NCBI RefSeq assembly: GCF_014773275.1
Contig: NZ_JACWMW010000002.1
Coordinates: forward strand, 496,001 to 560,000
Direction: 5' to 3'
Length of the DNA stretch: 64,000 nucleotides
Source of the DNA: Mucilaginibacter rigui
GTDB taxonomy: Bacteria; Bacteroidota; Bacteroidia; Sphingobacteriales; Sphingobacteriaceae
Shown piece after piece: positions 9,200 through 17,170 of the stretch (the stretch's first letter is position 1; each line of letters begins with the position of its first letter). The position numbers and the translations under genes are program-made. The notes under the pieces were generated by a model, which saw nothing but the letters and a program-made list of their open reading frames with translations, was not told the DNA's origin and searched no databases.

Positions 9200-12100
9200 T
9201 TAATAATTCAAATTCGGCCCCAACCATTTTTCAACCGTATCAATAGATAAATTCTTACGCTGCGCATAATCTTCTATCTGGTCTTTACTTATTTTATTCA
9301 ATCCGAAATATCTTGCCTGCGGATGCGCGAAATAAAAGCCGCTTACTGATGCAGCCGGTGTCATGGCCAGGCTTTCGGTAAGGTGCATGTGGGCGTTGTT
9401 TTCGGCGCTTAGTATCTCAAACAAAGTGGTTTTCTCGGTATGGTCCGGGCAGGCGGGGTAACCCGGTGCCGGGCGGATACCCTGGTACTCTTCCCTGATC
9501 AGTTCCTCTGTATCGAGTTGCTCGTTTTTCGAGTATCCCCAATATTCCTTACGTACCAGTTCGTGCATTTTTTCGGCAAAGGCTTCGGCAAAGCGGTCGG
9601 CAATGGCTTTGGTCATGATGCTGTTGTAGTCGTCATGGTCTGCCTCAAACTCGGCAACCAGTTCATCACAGCCAATACCCGTTGTTACGGCAAAACCGCC
9701 CCAGTAATCGGCAATGCCGCTATCCTTAGGCGCTATAAAATCCGATAGGGCATAATACGGCTCACCTTTAACCTTTTCGTTCTGCTGGCGCAACGTATGG
9801 ATTCGGGTAAGCAAGTGCTGGCGTGTATCATCAGTATAAATTTCGATATCATCGCCCACGCTGTTAGCCGGCCAGAAACCTATAACACCACTTGCGCGAA
9901 GCAATTTCTGGTCAACAATGCGTTTCATTAATGCCTGGGCATCATCAAAAAGCTTTTTGGCTTCATCGCCTACAAACTTATCGGCAAATATTTTTGGATA
10001 GCTGCCACGCAGTTCCCAGGTATGGAAAAACGGCGTCCAGTCGATGTATGGCACAAGCTCTTCCAGCGGGTATGCCTCGAAAACTTTGGTGCCTAAAAAC
10101 GTCGGCGCTGGGGCAACGGTTTTCAGGTCTATCCGGAACTTTTGCTCGCGGGCCTGCTCAATGCTTACAAAACGCTTATCACTTTTTTTGTTGGCGTGGG
10201 CTTCGCGGGCTTTGGCGTACTCATCTTTAATGCCTTGTATGTAAGTATCGCGGGTATCCCGGTTCATCAGGCTGCTGCAAACGGTTACACTGCGCGATGC
10301 ATCCAACACGTGGATAGCAGCACCCGAGTAATGCGGCGCTACCTTTACAGCCGCGTGGATGCGCGAGGTAGTTGCCCCGCCGATGATCAACGGAATAGTA
10401 AAACCTTCGCGTTCCATTTCCTTGGCAAAATGCACCATCTCATCAAGCGATGGGGTGATCAAACCGCTAAGGCCGATGATATCTACCTCCTGTTTCTTCG
10501 CTTCTTCAATTATTTTTTGCGCGGGCACCATTACCCCAAGATCTATTACCTCAAAGTTGTTACAGGCCAGCACCACACCTACTATATTTTTGCCGATATC
10601 GTGTACATCGCCCTTTACGGTGGCCATTAAAACCTTGCCTGCATTTGCGCGACTACCGCTGCTGTCTTCACCAGCATCAATCACACGTTGTTTTTCCAGT
10701 TCGATGAAGGGCAGCAAATAAGCCACCGCTTTTTTCATTACCCGGGCCGATTTTACCACCTGCGGCAAAAACATTTTACCGGCGCCAAACAGGTCGCCTA
10801 CTACGTTCATGCCATCCATCAGCGGGCCTTCAATAACCTCTAGGGGCTTGGCAAACTTCTGGCGGGCTTCTTCCACATCCTCGTCCAGGTATTCAATGAT
10901 ACCTTTTACTAAAGCATGCGATAAGCGATCCTCTACCGGGTTCTTACGCCATTCTTCGTCGCGTACTATTTCTTTACCTTTACTTTTTATGGTGTCGGCA
11001 AATTCAACCAAACGTTCGGTGGCGTCGTCGCGGCGGTTTAGTAAAACGTCTTCAACAAGCTCCAGCAGGTCTTTCGGGATCTCCTGGTAAACTTCCAGCA
11101 TCCCGGCGTTTACAATGCCCATATCCAGGCCTGCTTTAATAGCATGGTAAAGGAATGCCGAGTGCATGGCCTCGCGCACCACGTTATTACCGCGGAACGA
11201 GAATGATATATTACTTACCCCACCGCTTACTTTAGCCAGTGGCAGGTTTTGTTTTATCCAGCGGGTAGCCTCAATAAAGTCTACCGCGTAGTTGTTGTGT
11301 TCTTCGAGGCCGGTTGCTACGGTTAAAATATTCGGGTCGAAGATGATATCCTGCGGCGGGAAACCCACCTCTTCAACTAATATCTTATATGAGCGGCCGC
11401 AGATCTCTTTACGGCGTTCCAATGAATCGGCCTGGCCTGTTTCGTCAAATGCCATTACTACGGCAGCAGCGCCGTAGCTTAGTATCTTACGGGCGTATTC
11501 CTTAAATTTTTCTTCGCCTTCTTTCAGGGAGATAGAGTTTACGATACCTTTTCCCTGCAAGCATTTTAAACCAGCCTCAATAACCGTCCATTTGGAGGAG
11601 TCGATCATGATGGGCAGTTTGGCAATATCGGGCTCGCTGGCAACCAGGTTCAGGAATTTCACCATTACCGCTTCCGAGTCTATCATACCCTCATCCATAT
11701 TGATGTCAATGACCTGCGCGCCACCTTCTACCTGCTGCAAGGCAACGGTTAGGGCAGCCTCGTAATCTTCGGCCAGGATTAATTTGGAGAATTTTGGCGA
11801 CCCGGTGATATTGGTACGTTCACCAATGTTTACAAAGTTTGTTTCGGGGGTCAGGGTAACGGCTTCGAGTCCGCTTAAGCGCAGGTAAGGCTTAATTTCG
11901 GGAAGCTGCCTTGGAGAGTATTTAGCTGCTTTATCGGCTATGCATTTAATATGCTCGGGTGTGGTGCCACAACAACCACCTACAATGTTTACCAGCCCGG
12001 CTTTGATGAAATCGTCAACCTGGTGGGCGGTTTCGTGCGGGGTTTCATCATACGCGCCAAATTCATTTGGCAAGCCTGCATTTGGATAGGCAGAGATAAA

Positions 12101-12916
12101 CACACCTGCCTTATCAGAAAGCTCCTCTAAGTGCGGCCTCATTTCTTTAGCGCCCAGGGCACAGTTCAACCCAACCGATAACAGGTTGGCATGACTGATT
12201 GAGTTCCAAAATGCCTCCACCGTTTGGCCGGACAAGGTGCGACCAGATGCATCGGTAATAGTGCCCGAGATCATCACTCCGCCGGTTTCTCTGAAGGCCG
12301 GATAATCTTTACCGGCTTCCTTACATTCTTTTTTATATCTATCGATAGCAAACAGCGCCGCTTTTGCATTCAGGGTATCAAATATCGTTTCAACCAATAA
12401 CACATCCGAGCCGCCATCAACCAGTCCACGCACCTGCTCGTAATAAGCTTCGGCCAGGTCATCAAAAGTAACAGCACGGTAACCCGGGTCGTTCACATCC
12501 GGCGATAGGGAAGCAGTACGGTTTGTAGGCCCTATAGCGCCGGCCACAAAGCGTGGTTTTGACGGGTCTTTTTTGGTGTATTCGTCGGCCACTTCGCGGG
12601 CAATGCGCGCACCCTCGTAGCTTAATTCATAATCAAGTTCTTCGAGGTGATAATCGGCCAGTGATATTTTTTGGGTACTGAAGGTATTGGTCTCGATGAT
12701 ATCCGCCCCGGCATCCAGGTATTCGGCGTGGATGGCTTTGATTACATCCGGGCGGGTAATGTTCAGCAGGTCGTTATTACCTTTCAGGTCGGATGCATGG
12801 TCACGGAAACGCTTCCCGCGAAAATCCTCCTCGGTGAGCTCGTACCTTTGAATCATGGTACCCATAGCTCCATCAATAACCAGTATGCGTTTCTGTAATT
12901 CTTTTCTAATATCCAT
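9200..12916 (-). CDS. metH: Cobalamin-dependent methionine synthase
   Basis: 1238 residues, so full length with all modules. The homocysteine domain has the zinc cysteines in LNCALG (about 251) and GGCCGTT (315, 316). It is followed by the methyl-THF pterin-binding domain ([13 protein letters not shown]), the cobalamin domain with axial His772 in DVHDIGK, and the C-terminal SAM-dependent activation domain (ELRGSYP and [12 protein letters not shown]). It transfers the methyl group from 5-methyl-THF to homocysteine. Many Bacteroidota split or shorten this enzyme, but this one is intact. It is the first gene of a metH-metF unit preceded by a SAM-I riboswitch, so it should be repressed when SAM is plentiful. 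Confidence 0.96.
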   Translation of the reverse strand: MDIRKELQKRILVIDGAMGTMIQRYELTEEDFRGKRFRDHASDLKGNNDLLNITRPDVIKAIHAEYLDAGADIIETNTFSTQKISLADYHLEELDYELSYEGARIAREVADEYTKKDPSKPRFVAGAIGPTNRTASLSPDVNDPGYRAVTFDDLAEAYYEQVRGLVDGGSDVLLVETIFDTLNAKAALFAIDRYKKECKEAGKDYPAFRETGGVMISGTITDASGRTLSGQTVEAFWNSISHANLLSVGLNCALGAKEMRPHLEELSDKAGVFISAYPNAGLPNEFGAYDETPHETAHQVDDFIKAGLVNIVGGCCGTTPEHIKCIADKAAKYSPRQLPEIKPYLRLSGLEAVTLTPETNFVNIGERTNITGSPKFSKLILAEDYEAALTVALQQVEGGAQVIDINMDEGMIDSEAVMVKFLNLVASEPDIAKLPIMIDSSKWTVIEAGLKCLQGKGIVNSISLKEGEEKFKEYARKILSYGAAAVVMAFDETGQADSLERRKEICGRSYKILVEEVGFPPQDIIFDPNILTVATGLEEHNNYAVDFIEATRWIKQNLPLAKVSGGVSNISFSFRGNNVVREAMHSAFLYHAIKAGLDMGIVNAGMLEVYQEIPKDLLELVEDVLLNRRDDATERLVEFADTIKSKGKEIVRDEEWRKNPVEDRLSHALVKGIIEYLDEDVEEARQKFAKPLEVIEGPLMDGMNVVGDLFGAGKMFLPQVVKSARVMKKAVAYLLPFIELEKQRVIDAGEDSSGSRANAGKVLMATVKGDVHDIGKNIVGVVLACNNFEVIDLGVMVPAQKIIEEAKKQEVDIIGLSGLITPSLDEMVHFAKEMEREGFTIPLIIGGATTSRIHAAVKVAPHYSGAAIHVLDASRSVTVCSSLMNRDTRDTYIQGIKDEYAKAREAHANKKSDKRFVSIEQAREQKFRIDLKTVAPAPTFLGTKVFEAYPLEELVPYIDWTPFFHTWELRGSYPKIFADKFVGDEAKKLFDDAQALMKRIVDQKLLRASGVIGFWPANSVGDDIEIYTDDTRQHLLTRIHTLRQQNEKVKGEPYYALSDFIAPKDSGIADYWGGFAVTTGIGCDELVAEFEADHDDYNSIMTKAIADRFAEAFAEKMHELVRKEYWGYSKNEQLDTEELIREEYQGIRPAPGYPACPDHTEKTTLFEILSAENNAHMHLTESLAMTPAASVSGFYFAHPQARYFGLNKISKDQIEDYAQRKNLSIDTVEKWLGPNLNY

Positions 12917-12920
12917 TTGT

Positions 12921-13011
12921 TGATTCCACCGATTCTATCCTGATGATTTCACCGATTACCAGAATTGATTATAGCCGAAATAGGTGTAATCAAAACACAA
13001 TCTGTGAAATC
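12921..13011. repeat. Palindromic and direct repeats in the metH leader
   Basis: GATTTCAC (12945-12952) and GTGAAATC (13004-13011) form a perfect inverted pair. TGATTCCACCGATT (12921-12934) and TGATTTCACCGATT (12944-12957) are 14-base direct repeats with one mismatch, 23 bases apart. The sequence fills the space between the riboswitch aptamer and the metH start, where an expression platform would be expected. Confidence 0.55.
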
Positions 13012-13057
13012 TCAAAACGTAGCTTACTCGAAAAGTCGGGTGTTTAATTGACTTTCA

Positions 13058-13165
13058 CTTATCTGTCCCCGGTTATTCTTTTAACCGGAGTAGAATGTAG
13101 CACCTTGTTAAGTAACAGGTTGCTAAGACATCGCAGGGTCTAATCCCTCCGTCTTTCTCCATAAG
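13058..13165 (-). ncRNA. SAM-I (S-box) riboswitch of metH
   Basis: Read on the minus strand the segment has the S-box order. P1 is CTTAT / ATAAG at the two ends. The P2 region has the signature GACGGAGGGATTAGACCC and closes with GTC. The conserved TTAGCAACC precedes P3 (CCTGTT / AACAAGG). P4 is CTCCGGTT / AACCGGGG. S-adenosylmethionine binding should repress the downstream metH and metF. No obvious intrinsic terminator follows the aptamer. The region before metH is a palindromic repeat, so control could be at translation initiation or by a weak terminator there. Confidence 0.9.
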
Positions 13166-13170
13166 CGTTA

Positions 13171-13201
13171 CAAAGATGAATAATAATGTTGTAAAGTGCA
13201 A
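13171..13201 (-). promoter_or_regulatory. Promoter of the SAM-riboswitch / metH transcript
   Basis: On the minus strand a TTG (13199-13201) stands 20 bases before CATCTTTG (13171-13178), one base off the TAnnTTTG consensus. Transcription would start at about 13165, exactly at the 5' strand of riboswitch P1. Confidence 0.6.
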
Positions 13202-13219
13202 GCGTATAAATTACACGAA

Positions 13220-13349
13220 GTTTGGCTGAAGCCGAAAATAGTCCGCCTGGTTATCCGTTGGCTAAAGCCAACGGCAATGATGTTCCTATTTCATTGCCGG
13301 CAAATTTATGGGATGGATAGCTAAAAAGGACAATCCTGGCTTTAGCCAA
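13220..13349. repeat. Modular palindromic repeat, copy 2 (modules swapped)
   Basis: The segment carries CCGTTGGCTAAAGCCAACGG followed by TTCATTGCCGG...ATTTATGGG...GGCTTTAGCC, the same two modules as the element at 6.19-6.31 kb but in the reverse order. It separates the metH promoter from the Bax-inhibitor gene end and contains no plausible gene. Confidence 0.7.
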
Positions 13350-13361
13350 AATCAGCTCAAC

Positions 13362-13394
13362 AAAAAAGCCGCCTGCAAATTGCAAACGGCTTTC
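13362..13394 (-). terminator. Intrinsic terminator of the Bax-inhibitor-like gene
   Basis: On the minus strand AAAGCCGTTTGC folds back on GCAGGCGGCTTT with an ATT-type loop and is followed by a T run. It lies 20 bases past the stop codon. Confidence 0.75.
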
Positions 13395-13414
13395 AATAAT
13401 ATCATAACATGCTA

Positions 13415-13885
13415 TTATCTTCTGTTACCGCCAAATATGCGCAGTAATAAAAGGAACAGATTAATAAAATCAAGATACAGGGTTAAAGCACCCATGATAG
13501 CCGTTTTTTTACCTTCGGTGCTACCATATTCAATGCCTGCGCCAATGCGTTTTAGCTTTTGCACATCGTACGCGGTTAAGCCTACAAATACAGCAACTAA
13601 TACATAGCTGATCAGCAGATCAAAGCTGCTGCTGCGGAAGATAAATACATTTAATACAGTTGCTACTATACCACCTATAAGCAGCATGATCAGGATAGAA
13701 CCGAATTTGGTCAGATCCTGCTGAGTTGTATAACCACCAATAGCCATTATGCCAAACACAACAGATGCTGTAATAAAAGCACTTGATATAGTACCGAATG
13801 AATACAGGTAAAATATATAGCTAATGCTTATACCCATAATAGCCGAAAAAGCCACAAATACTATACCTGCGGTTATCAGGCTCAT
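13415..13885 (-). CDS. Bax inhibitor-1/YccA family membrane protein, N-terminally truncated
   Basis: 156 residues with five membrane segments. The family C-terminal signature is present: VGLTAYDVQKLKRIG and MGALTLYLDFINLFLLLLRI. Full-length relatives have about 230 residues and seven helices, so roughly 80 N-terminal residues and two helices are missing. Upstream of the ATG the frame continues with family-like residues (QILSSRIGK) but meets the TAA stop of the preceding gene after nine codons, so the missing part is absent rather than in another frame. BI-1 proteins conduct or regulate calcium and stress responses; whether this fragment folds is unknown. It may be a 5'-deleted pseudogene. Confidence 0.75.
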   Translation of the reverse strand: MSLITAGIVFVAFSAIMGISISYIFYLYSFGTISSAFITASVVFGIMAIGGYTTQQDLTKFGSILIMLLIGGIVATVLNVFIFRSSSFDLLISYVLVAVFVGLTAYDVQKLKRIGAGIEYGSTEGKKTAIMGALTLYLDFINLFLLLLRIFGGNRR

Positions 13886-13912
13886 TTTGCCGATGCGGCT
13901 TGATAATATTTG

Positions 13913-14479
13913 TTAATTGAGCCTTTTGGTGAGCTGTTCTTCTACCTTTTTAAACACCTGTACCGGTTTTAGTGCGCGCCAGTTTAGTTCATCAAGTTCG
14001 CCACCAAAGTTAATGTAGTAATCGATATTGCTTTTCTTGAACTCGCCTATCACGTGGTCCTGGAAATTTACACCGGCTATCCAACCATCCTCCACCTCCT
14101 GGAACCACTCCTCGTAGTAACTATCGTCAGAAAAATGGAAGTTAAGCACATTCTCGCCTATCAGGATAAACTTGTTAACGCCCTGGTCTATCATCAACTC
14201 AAACAGTTCGCGCTTCATCAGCATAATATCATTGTTGATAGCATCATTCCATTCTCCAATAAATTCTATAATGGTGTAGCCACGGTCGTAATCAACAAAC
14301 AAAATTTTAAGGTACAGCGTATTTGAGCCGAACGAATCCCATTGCGGGTGCAGCAGGTAGTTATAGATCTGCTTATCGTATTCAAATTCGTTATACTGCG
14401 TAGCATAAAAAGGAGAGTACTCATCCTCTGATGCTATATAATCATCCCGCCAGCGGTAATATGGTTCTATTTCGTGCAT
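13913..14479 (-). CDS. Conserved hypothetical protein (188 aa)
   Basis: 188 residues, strongly acidic and aromatic (YYRWRDDYIASEDEYSPFY), without signal peptide or membrane segment. It therefore looks cytoplasmic. The type appears conserved in Sphingobacteriaceae but has no known role. The frame looks complete at both ends, starting at ATG and ending LTKRLN. Its stop codon is only 27 bases before the truncated Bax-inhibitor frame, so the two are probably co-transcribed. No function can be inferred. Confidence 0.75.
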   Translation of the reverse strand: MHEIEPYYRWRDDYIASEDEYSPFYATQYNEFEYDKQIYNYLLHPQWDSFGSNTLYLKILFVDYDRGYTIIEFIGEWNDAINNDIMLMKRELFELMIDQGVNKFILIGENVLNFHFSDDSYYEEWFQEVEDGWIAGVNFQDHVIGEFKKSNIDYYINFGGELDELNWRALKPVQVFKKVEEQLTKRLN

Positions 14480-14483
14480 TTAT

Positions 14484-14582
14484 TATTGATGTACAGATAT
14501 GCAAATTTGCGTATGTGCAGATTATTTTAATTTTTCTTTTATTTCAATTCGCACATCTGCATCCACGCATCTGCACATCTAT
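14484..14582. repeat. GTGCAGAT/ATCTGCAC-type intergenic repeat
   Basis: Several pieces of one motif occur here: GATATGCAAATTTGC, ATGTGCAGATTA, CACATCTGCATC, CATCTGCACATCT. They lie in both orientations, giving an imperfect hairpin. Similar text (TGTGCAGATGTGCAAAT, GAAATCTGCATATC) follows the S41 protease gene at 17.09-17.17 kb. It lies between the 188-residue gene and murQ. Confidence 0.5.
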
Positions 14583-15382
14583 TTTAAACTATCAACCGCT
14601 TTACGTACACTGCCATGCTTTTTTAGCAGTTCGGCGGCAGTGATTTCATCTAACCCTGTTTCGGCCATTACCATGCGGGTGCCGCGGTGTACAAGTTTAT
14701 TATTGGATAACTGCATATCCACCATTTTATTACCCTTTACCCTGCCCAGTTGTATCATAACACTGGTACTGAGCATGTTTAACACCAGCTTTTGCGCGGT
14801 ACCGGCTTTCATGCGTGTACTGCCTGTAACAAACTCGGGCCCTGTTACTACTTCAACCGGATATTTCGCTTCGGCAGCAACAGGGCTGCCGGCATTACAA
14901 ACTATACAGCCTGTAGCAATACCATGCTCGTTAGCTGTTTTTAACCCGCCGATAACGTAAGGCGTAGTGCCTGAGGCCGCTATGCCAACCACCACATCGT
15001 GTTCATTTATATCAAACTCCTGCAAGTCTTTCCATGCCTGTGTGGTATTATCTTCAGCAAATTCAACAGCCTTGCGTATAGCGGTATCGCCACCGGCAAT
15101 AATGCCAACCACCCAATCAAACGGCACCCCGAAAGTTGGGGGGCATTCAGAAGCATCAACAACGCCCAGCCTGCCGCTGGTACCGGCGCCTATATAAAAT
15201 AAGCGGCCGCCTTTGCGCATGCGTTCGGTTACTATAACCGCCAGGTTTTCTATTTGGGGCAGGGCTTTCTCTACTGCCAATGGCACGGTTTTGTCTTCTT
15301 TATTGATGTTTTGAAGGAGTTCCAATACCGACATGTTTTCAAGGCCGTTGTAATTAGAATCCTTTTCGGTGTTTATTTCCAT
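14579..15382 (-). CDS. murQ: N-acetylmuramic acid 6-phosphate etherase
   Basis: 267 residues from MEINTEKDSNYN. A start eight codons earlier is possible but leaves a tail unlike the family. MurQ cleaves the lactyl ether of MurNAc-6-phosphate during cell-wall recycling. It is a single SIS domain: GRLFYIGAGTSGRLGVVDASECPPTFG is split here as GAGTSGRLG and DASECPPTFG, and GIAASGTTPYVIG and GSTRMKAGTAQK are the other signature loops. The active-site Glu is in DASECPP. It is divergent from the S41 protease and 1.7 kb from a NagZ-like gene, so cell-wall turnover genes cluster here. Confidence 0.95.
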   Translation of the reverse strand: MEINTEKDSNYNGLENMSVLELLQNINKEDKTVPLAVEKALPQIENLAVIVTERMRKGGRLFYIGAGTSGRLGVVDASECPPTFGVPFDWVVGIIAGGDTAIRKAVEFAEDNTTQAWKDLQEFDINEHDVVVGIAASGTTPYVIGGLKTANEHGIATGCIVCNAGSPVAAEAKYPVEVVTGPEFVTGSTRMKAGTAQKLVLNMLSTSVMIQLGRVKGNKMVDMQLSNNKLVHRGTRMVMAETGLDEITAAELLKKHGSVRKAVDSLK

Positions 15383-15470
15383 GTTTTGGCCATAAATTTT
15401 TAACAAAATTGAATAAAAAACATCAAAGCAACGAACATGATATAAATTATCAGCAATAGCTGCTAATTAT

Positions 15471-15478
15471 TAGATTTG
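15471..15478 (+). promoter_or_regulatory. -7 box of the S41 protease gene
   Basis: TAGATTTG fits TAnnTTTG and lies 17 bases before the ATG at 15496. No -33 TTG at the usual spacing was found. Confidence 0.5.
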
Positions 15479-15495
15479 CTTGGCGAAAAATTTAG

Positions 15496-17082
15496 ATGAA
15501 ACGAACTGCGGGAATAATTTTCAGGACATTGCTTTTAATACTGGTTGGTATAACCATTGGGATGCTGATAAGCGATAGTAATATTGGCGGGCGCAGGCTG
15601 GGTTTAAACTTTGCCGGGCCCGATAAGATCTCCCACGTGCTCGATCTGGTAAGCACCAAATACGTAGATTCGGTAAACACTGATAGTATTGCAGGCGTAA
15701 CTGTTAATGATATGCTGCAAAGCCTCGATCCGCATTCTGTTTACCTGCCTGCGCAACAGGCCCGTTCTATAAACGAACGGTTGGAAGGGGGCTTTAACGG
15801 CATCGGTTTAGAATACCAGTTGCTGCGCGATACCCTTGTAATTACTCAGGTAAACGATGATGGCCCTGCTGCAAAAGCCGGTGTTATGGTTGGCGACAAG
15901 GTTATTAATGTTGATGGCAAAGCTTTCTCAGGCACAAAACTGAGTATCTCGCGCATTAGTAAAACATTTAGGGGTGAAAAAGACACGCATATTACCCTGG
16001 GTATCCTCAGAGATCAATTTAAAACCGCAAAAGATTTTGATATAAAGCGCGATCGGGTTAGCCTGAGCAGTGTTGATGCTGCATTTAATATTGGCGATGC
16101 CGGTTATGTTAAAATAAGCAAATTCGCATCAACTACCGATGCTGATTTTAGGAATGCCTTAAGTAAATTAAAAGCCGATGGCATGCAGAAACTGGTGCTT
16201 GACCTGCGCGGGAACGGCGGCGGTTACCTGAACACTGCGACAGCCATGGCTGATGAGTTTTTACCCGCCGGCAAACTGATCGTGTATACTCAGGGCAGCC
16301 ATGAACCACGCACCGATTACTTTGCTACCGACTCGGGCAGCTATGAAAAGGGAGCGCTTACGGTTATTATTGATGAATATTCGGCATCGGCCAGTGAAAT
16401 ATTGGCAGGCGCCCTGCAGGATCTGGACCGGGCTACTATTGTTGGCCGCCGCTCTTTTGGTAAAGGGCTGGTGCAACAACAATTTCCGTTTGGGGATGGC
16501 ACGGCTATTAACTTAACTGTTGCCAGGTATTATACCCCATCGGGCAGGTCGATCCAGAAATCTTATAAAAATGGTGCAGCCAGCTATCGTAACGAGTTAG
16601 CTAACCGCGCACGTAAAGGCGAACTATTAACCGCCGGGAGCAATTTAAGCGACAGCGCTTTCCTGGGGGCATCAACCTACCATACCACAAAAGGCCGTAA
16701 GGTATTTAGCATGGGCGGCATTATGCCCGACGTTTTTGTGCCTGCCGATACTACACAAAACACGCAATTGGTGGATGACCTTGCCGGTAACCAGCTTTTT
16801 ACCGCTTATGTGATAGACAGGCTGCAGCCTGTAATAAGCAAATACCCAACTGCCGATAATTTCATTAACCAATACGATATTACCGATACCGGCCTGCATA
16901 ACTTTATAGCTTATGCCTCGCAAACAGTAAAAAGTATAACGCTGCATGACCTGGAAATATCACGTGATATTATCAAAACCCTTATAAAAGCAAATGCAGC
17001 CCGTTTTAAATGGGGCAATAATGCTTATTACCGGGTGCTAAACACCAACGATGCTACGCTTAAAGCAGCTTTGCTGCAATAG
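15496..17082 (+). CDS. S41 carboxyl-terminal processing protease (CtpA/Prc-like)
   Basis: 528 residues with one N-terminal membrane anchor (about 8-25), so the protein faces the periplasm. A PDZ domain (about 95-180) contains the binding loop LEGGFNGIGLEY and GDKVINVDGK. The S41 domain carries the Ser/Lys dyad at Ser298 (EYSASASE) and Lys323 (RSFGKG), 25 residues apart as in Prc and D1 protease. DLRGNGGGYL precedes it. It would trim periplasmic or envelope proteins, often peptidoglycan hydrolases in other bacteria. It is divergent from murQ. Confidence 0.92.
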   Translation: MKRTAGIIFRTLLLILVGITIGMLISDSNIGGRRLGLNFAGPDKISHVLDLVSTKYVDSVNTDSIAGVTVNDMLQSLDPHSVYLPAQQARSINERLEGGFNGIGLEYQLLRDTLVITQVNDDGPAAKAGVMVGDKVINVDGKAFSGTKLSISRISKTFRGEKDTHITLGILRDQFKTAKDFDIKRDRVSLSSVDAAFNIGDAGYVKISKFASTTDADFRNALSKLKADGMQKLVLDLRGNGGGYLNTATAMADEFLPAGKLIVYTQGSHEPRTDYFATDSGSYEKGALTVIIDEYSASASEILAGALQDLDRATIVGRRSFGKGLVQQQFPFGDGTAINLTVARYYTPSGRSIQKSYKNGAASYRNELANRARKGELLTAGSNLSDSAFLGASTYHTTKGRKVFSMGGIMPDVFVPADTTQNTQLVDDLAGNQLFTAYVIDRLQPVISKYPTADNFINQYDITDTGLHNFIAYASQTVKSITLHDLEISRDIIKTLIKANAARFKWGNNAYYRVLNTNDATLKAALLQ

Positions 17083-17087
17083 CTAAA

Positions 17088-17168
17088 AAATATGTGCAGA
17101 TGTGCAAATGAAAAAATAGATGGGCAGATTGTAATTCTTATCATGTGCAAATTTGAAATCTGCATATC
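17088..17168. repeat. GTGCAGAT/ATCTGCAC-type intergenic repeat, second site
   Basis: TGTGCAGATGTGCAAAT and TGTGCAAATTTGAAATCTGC lie between the convergent ends of the S41 protease and GH3 genes and resemble the segment at 14.48-14.58 kb. Confidence 0.45.
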
Positions 17169-17170
17169 CT

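Noticed and set aside
10142..10630. 162-codon plus-strand frame inside metH
   Set aside because: Shadow frame of metH with no motif, promoter or conservation that I can see.
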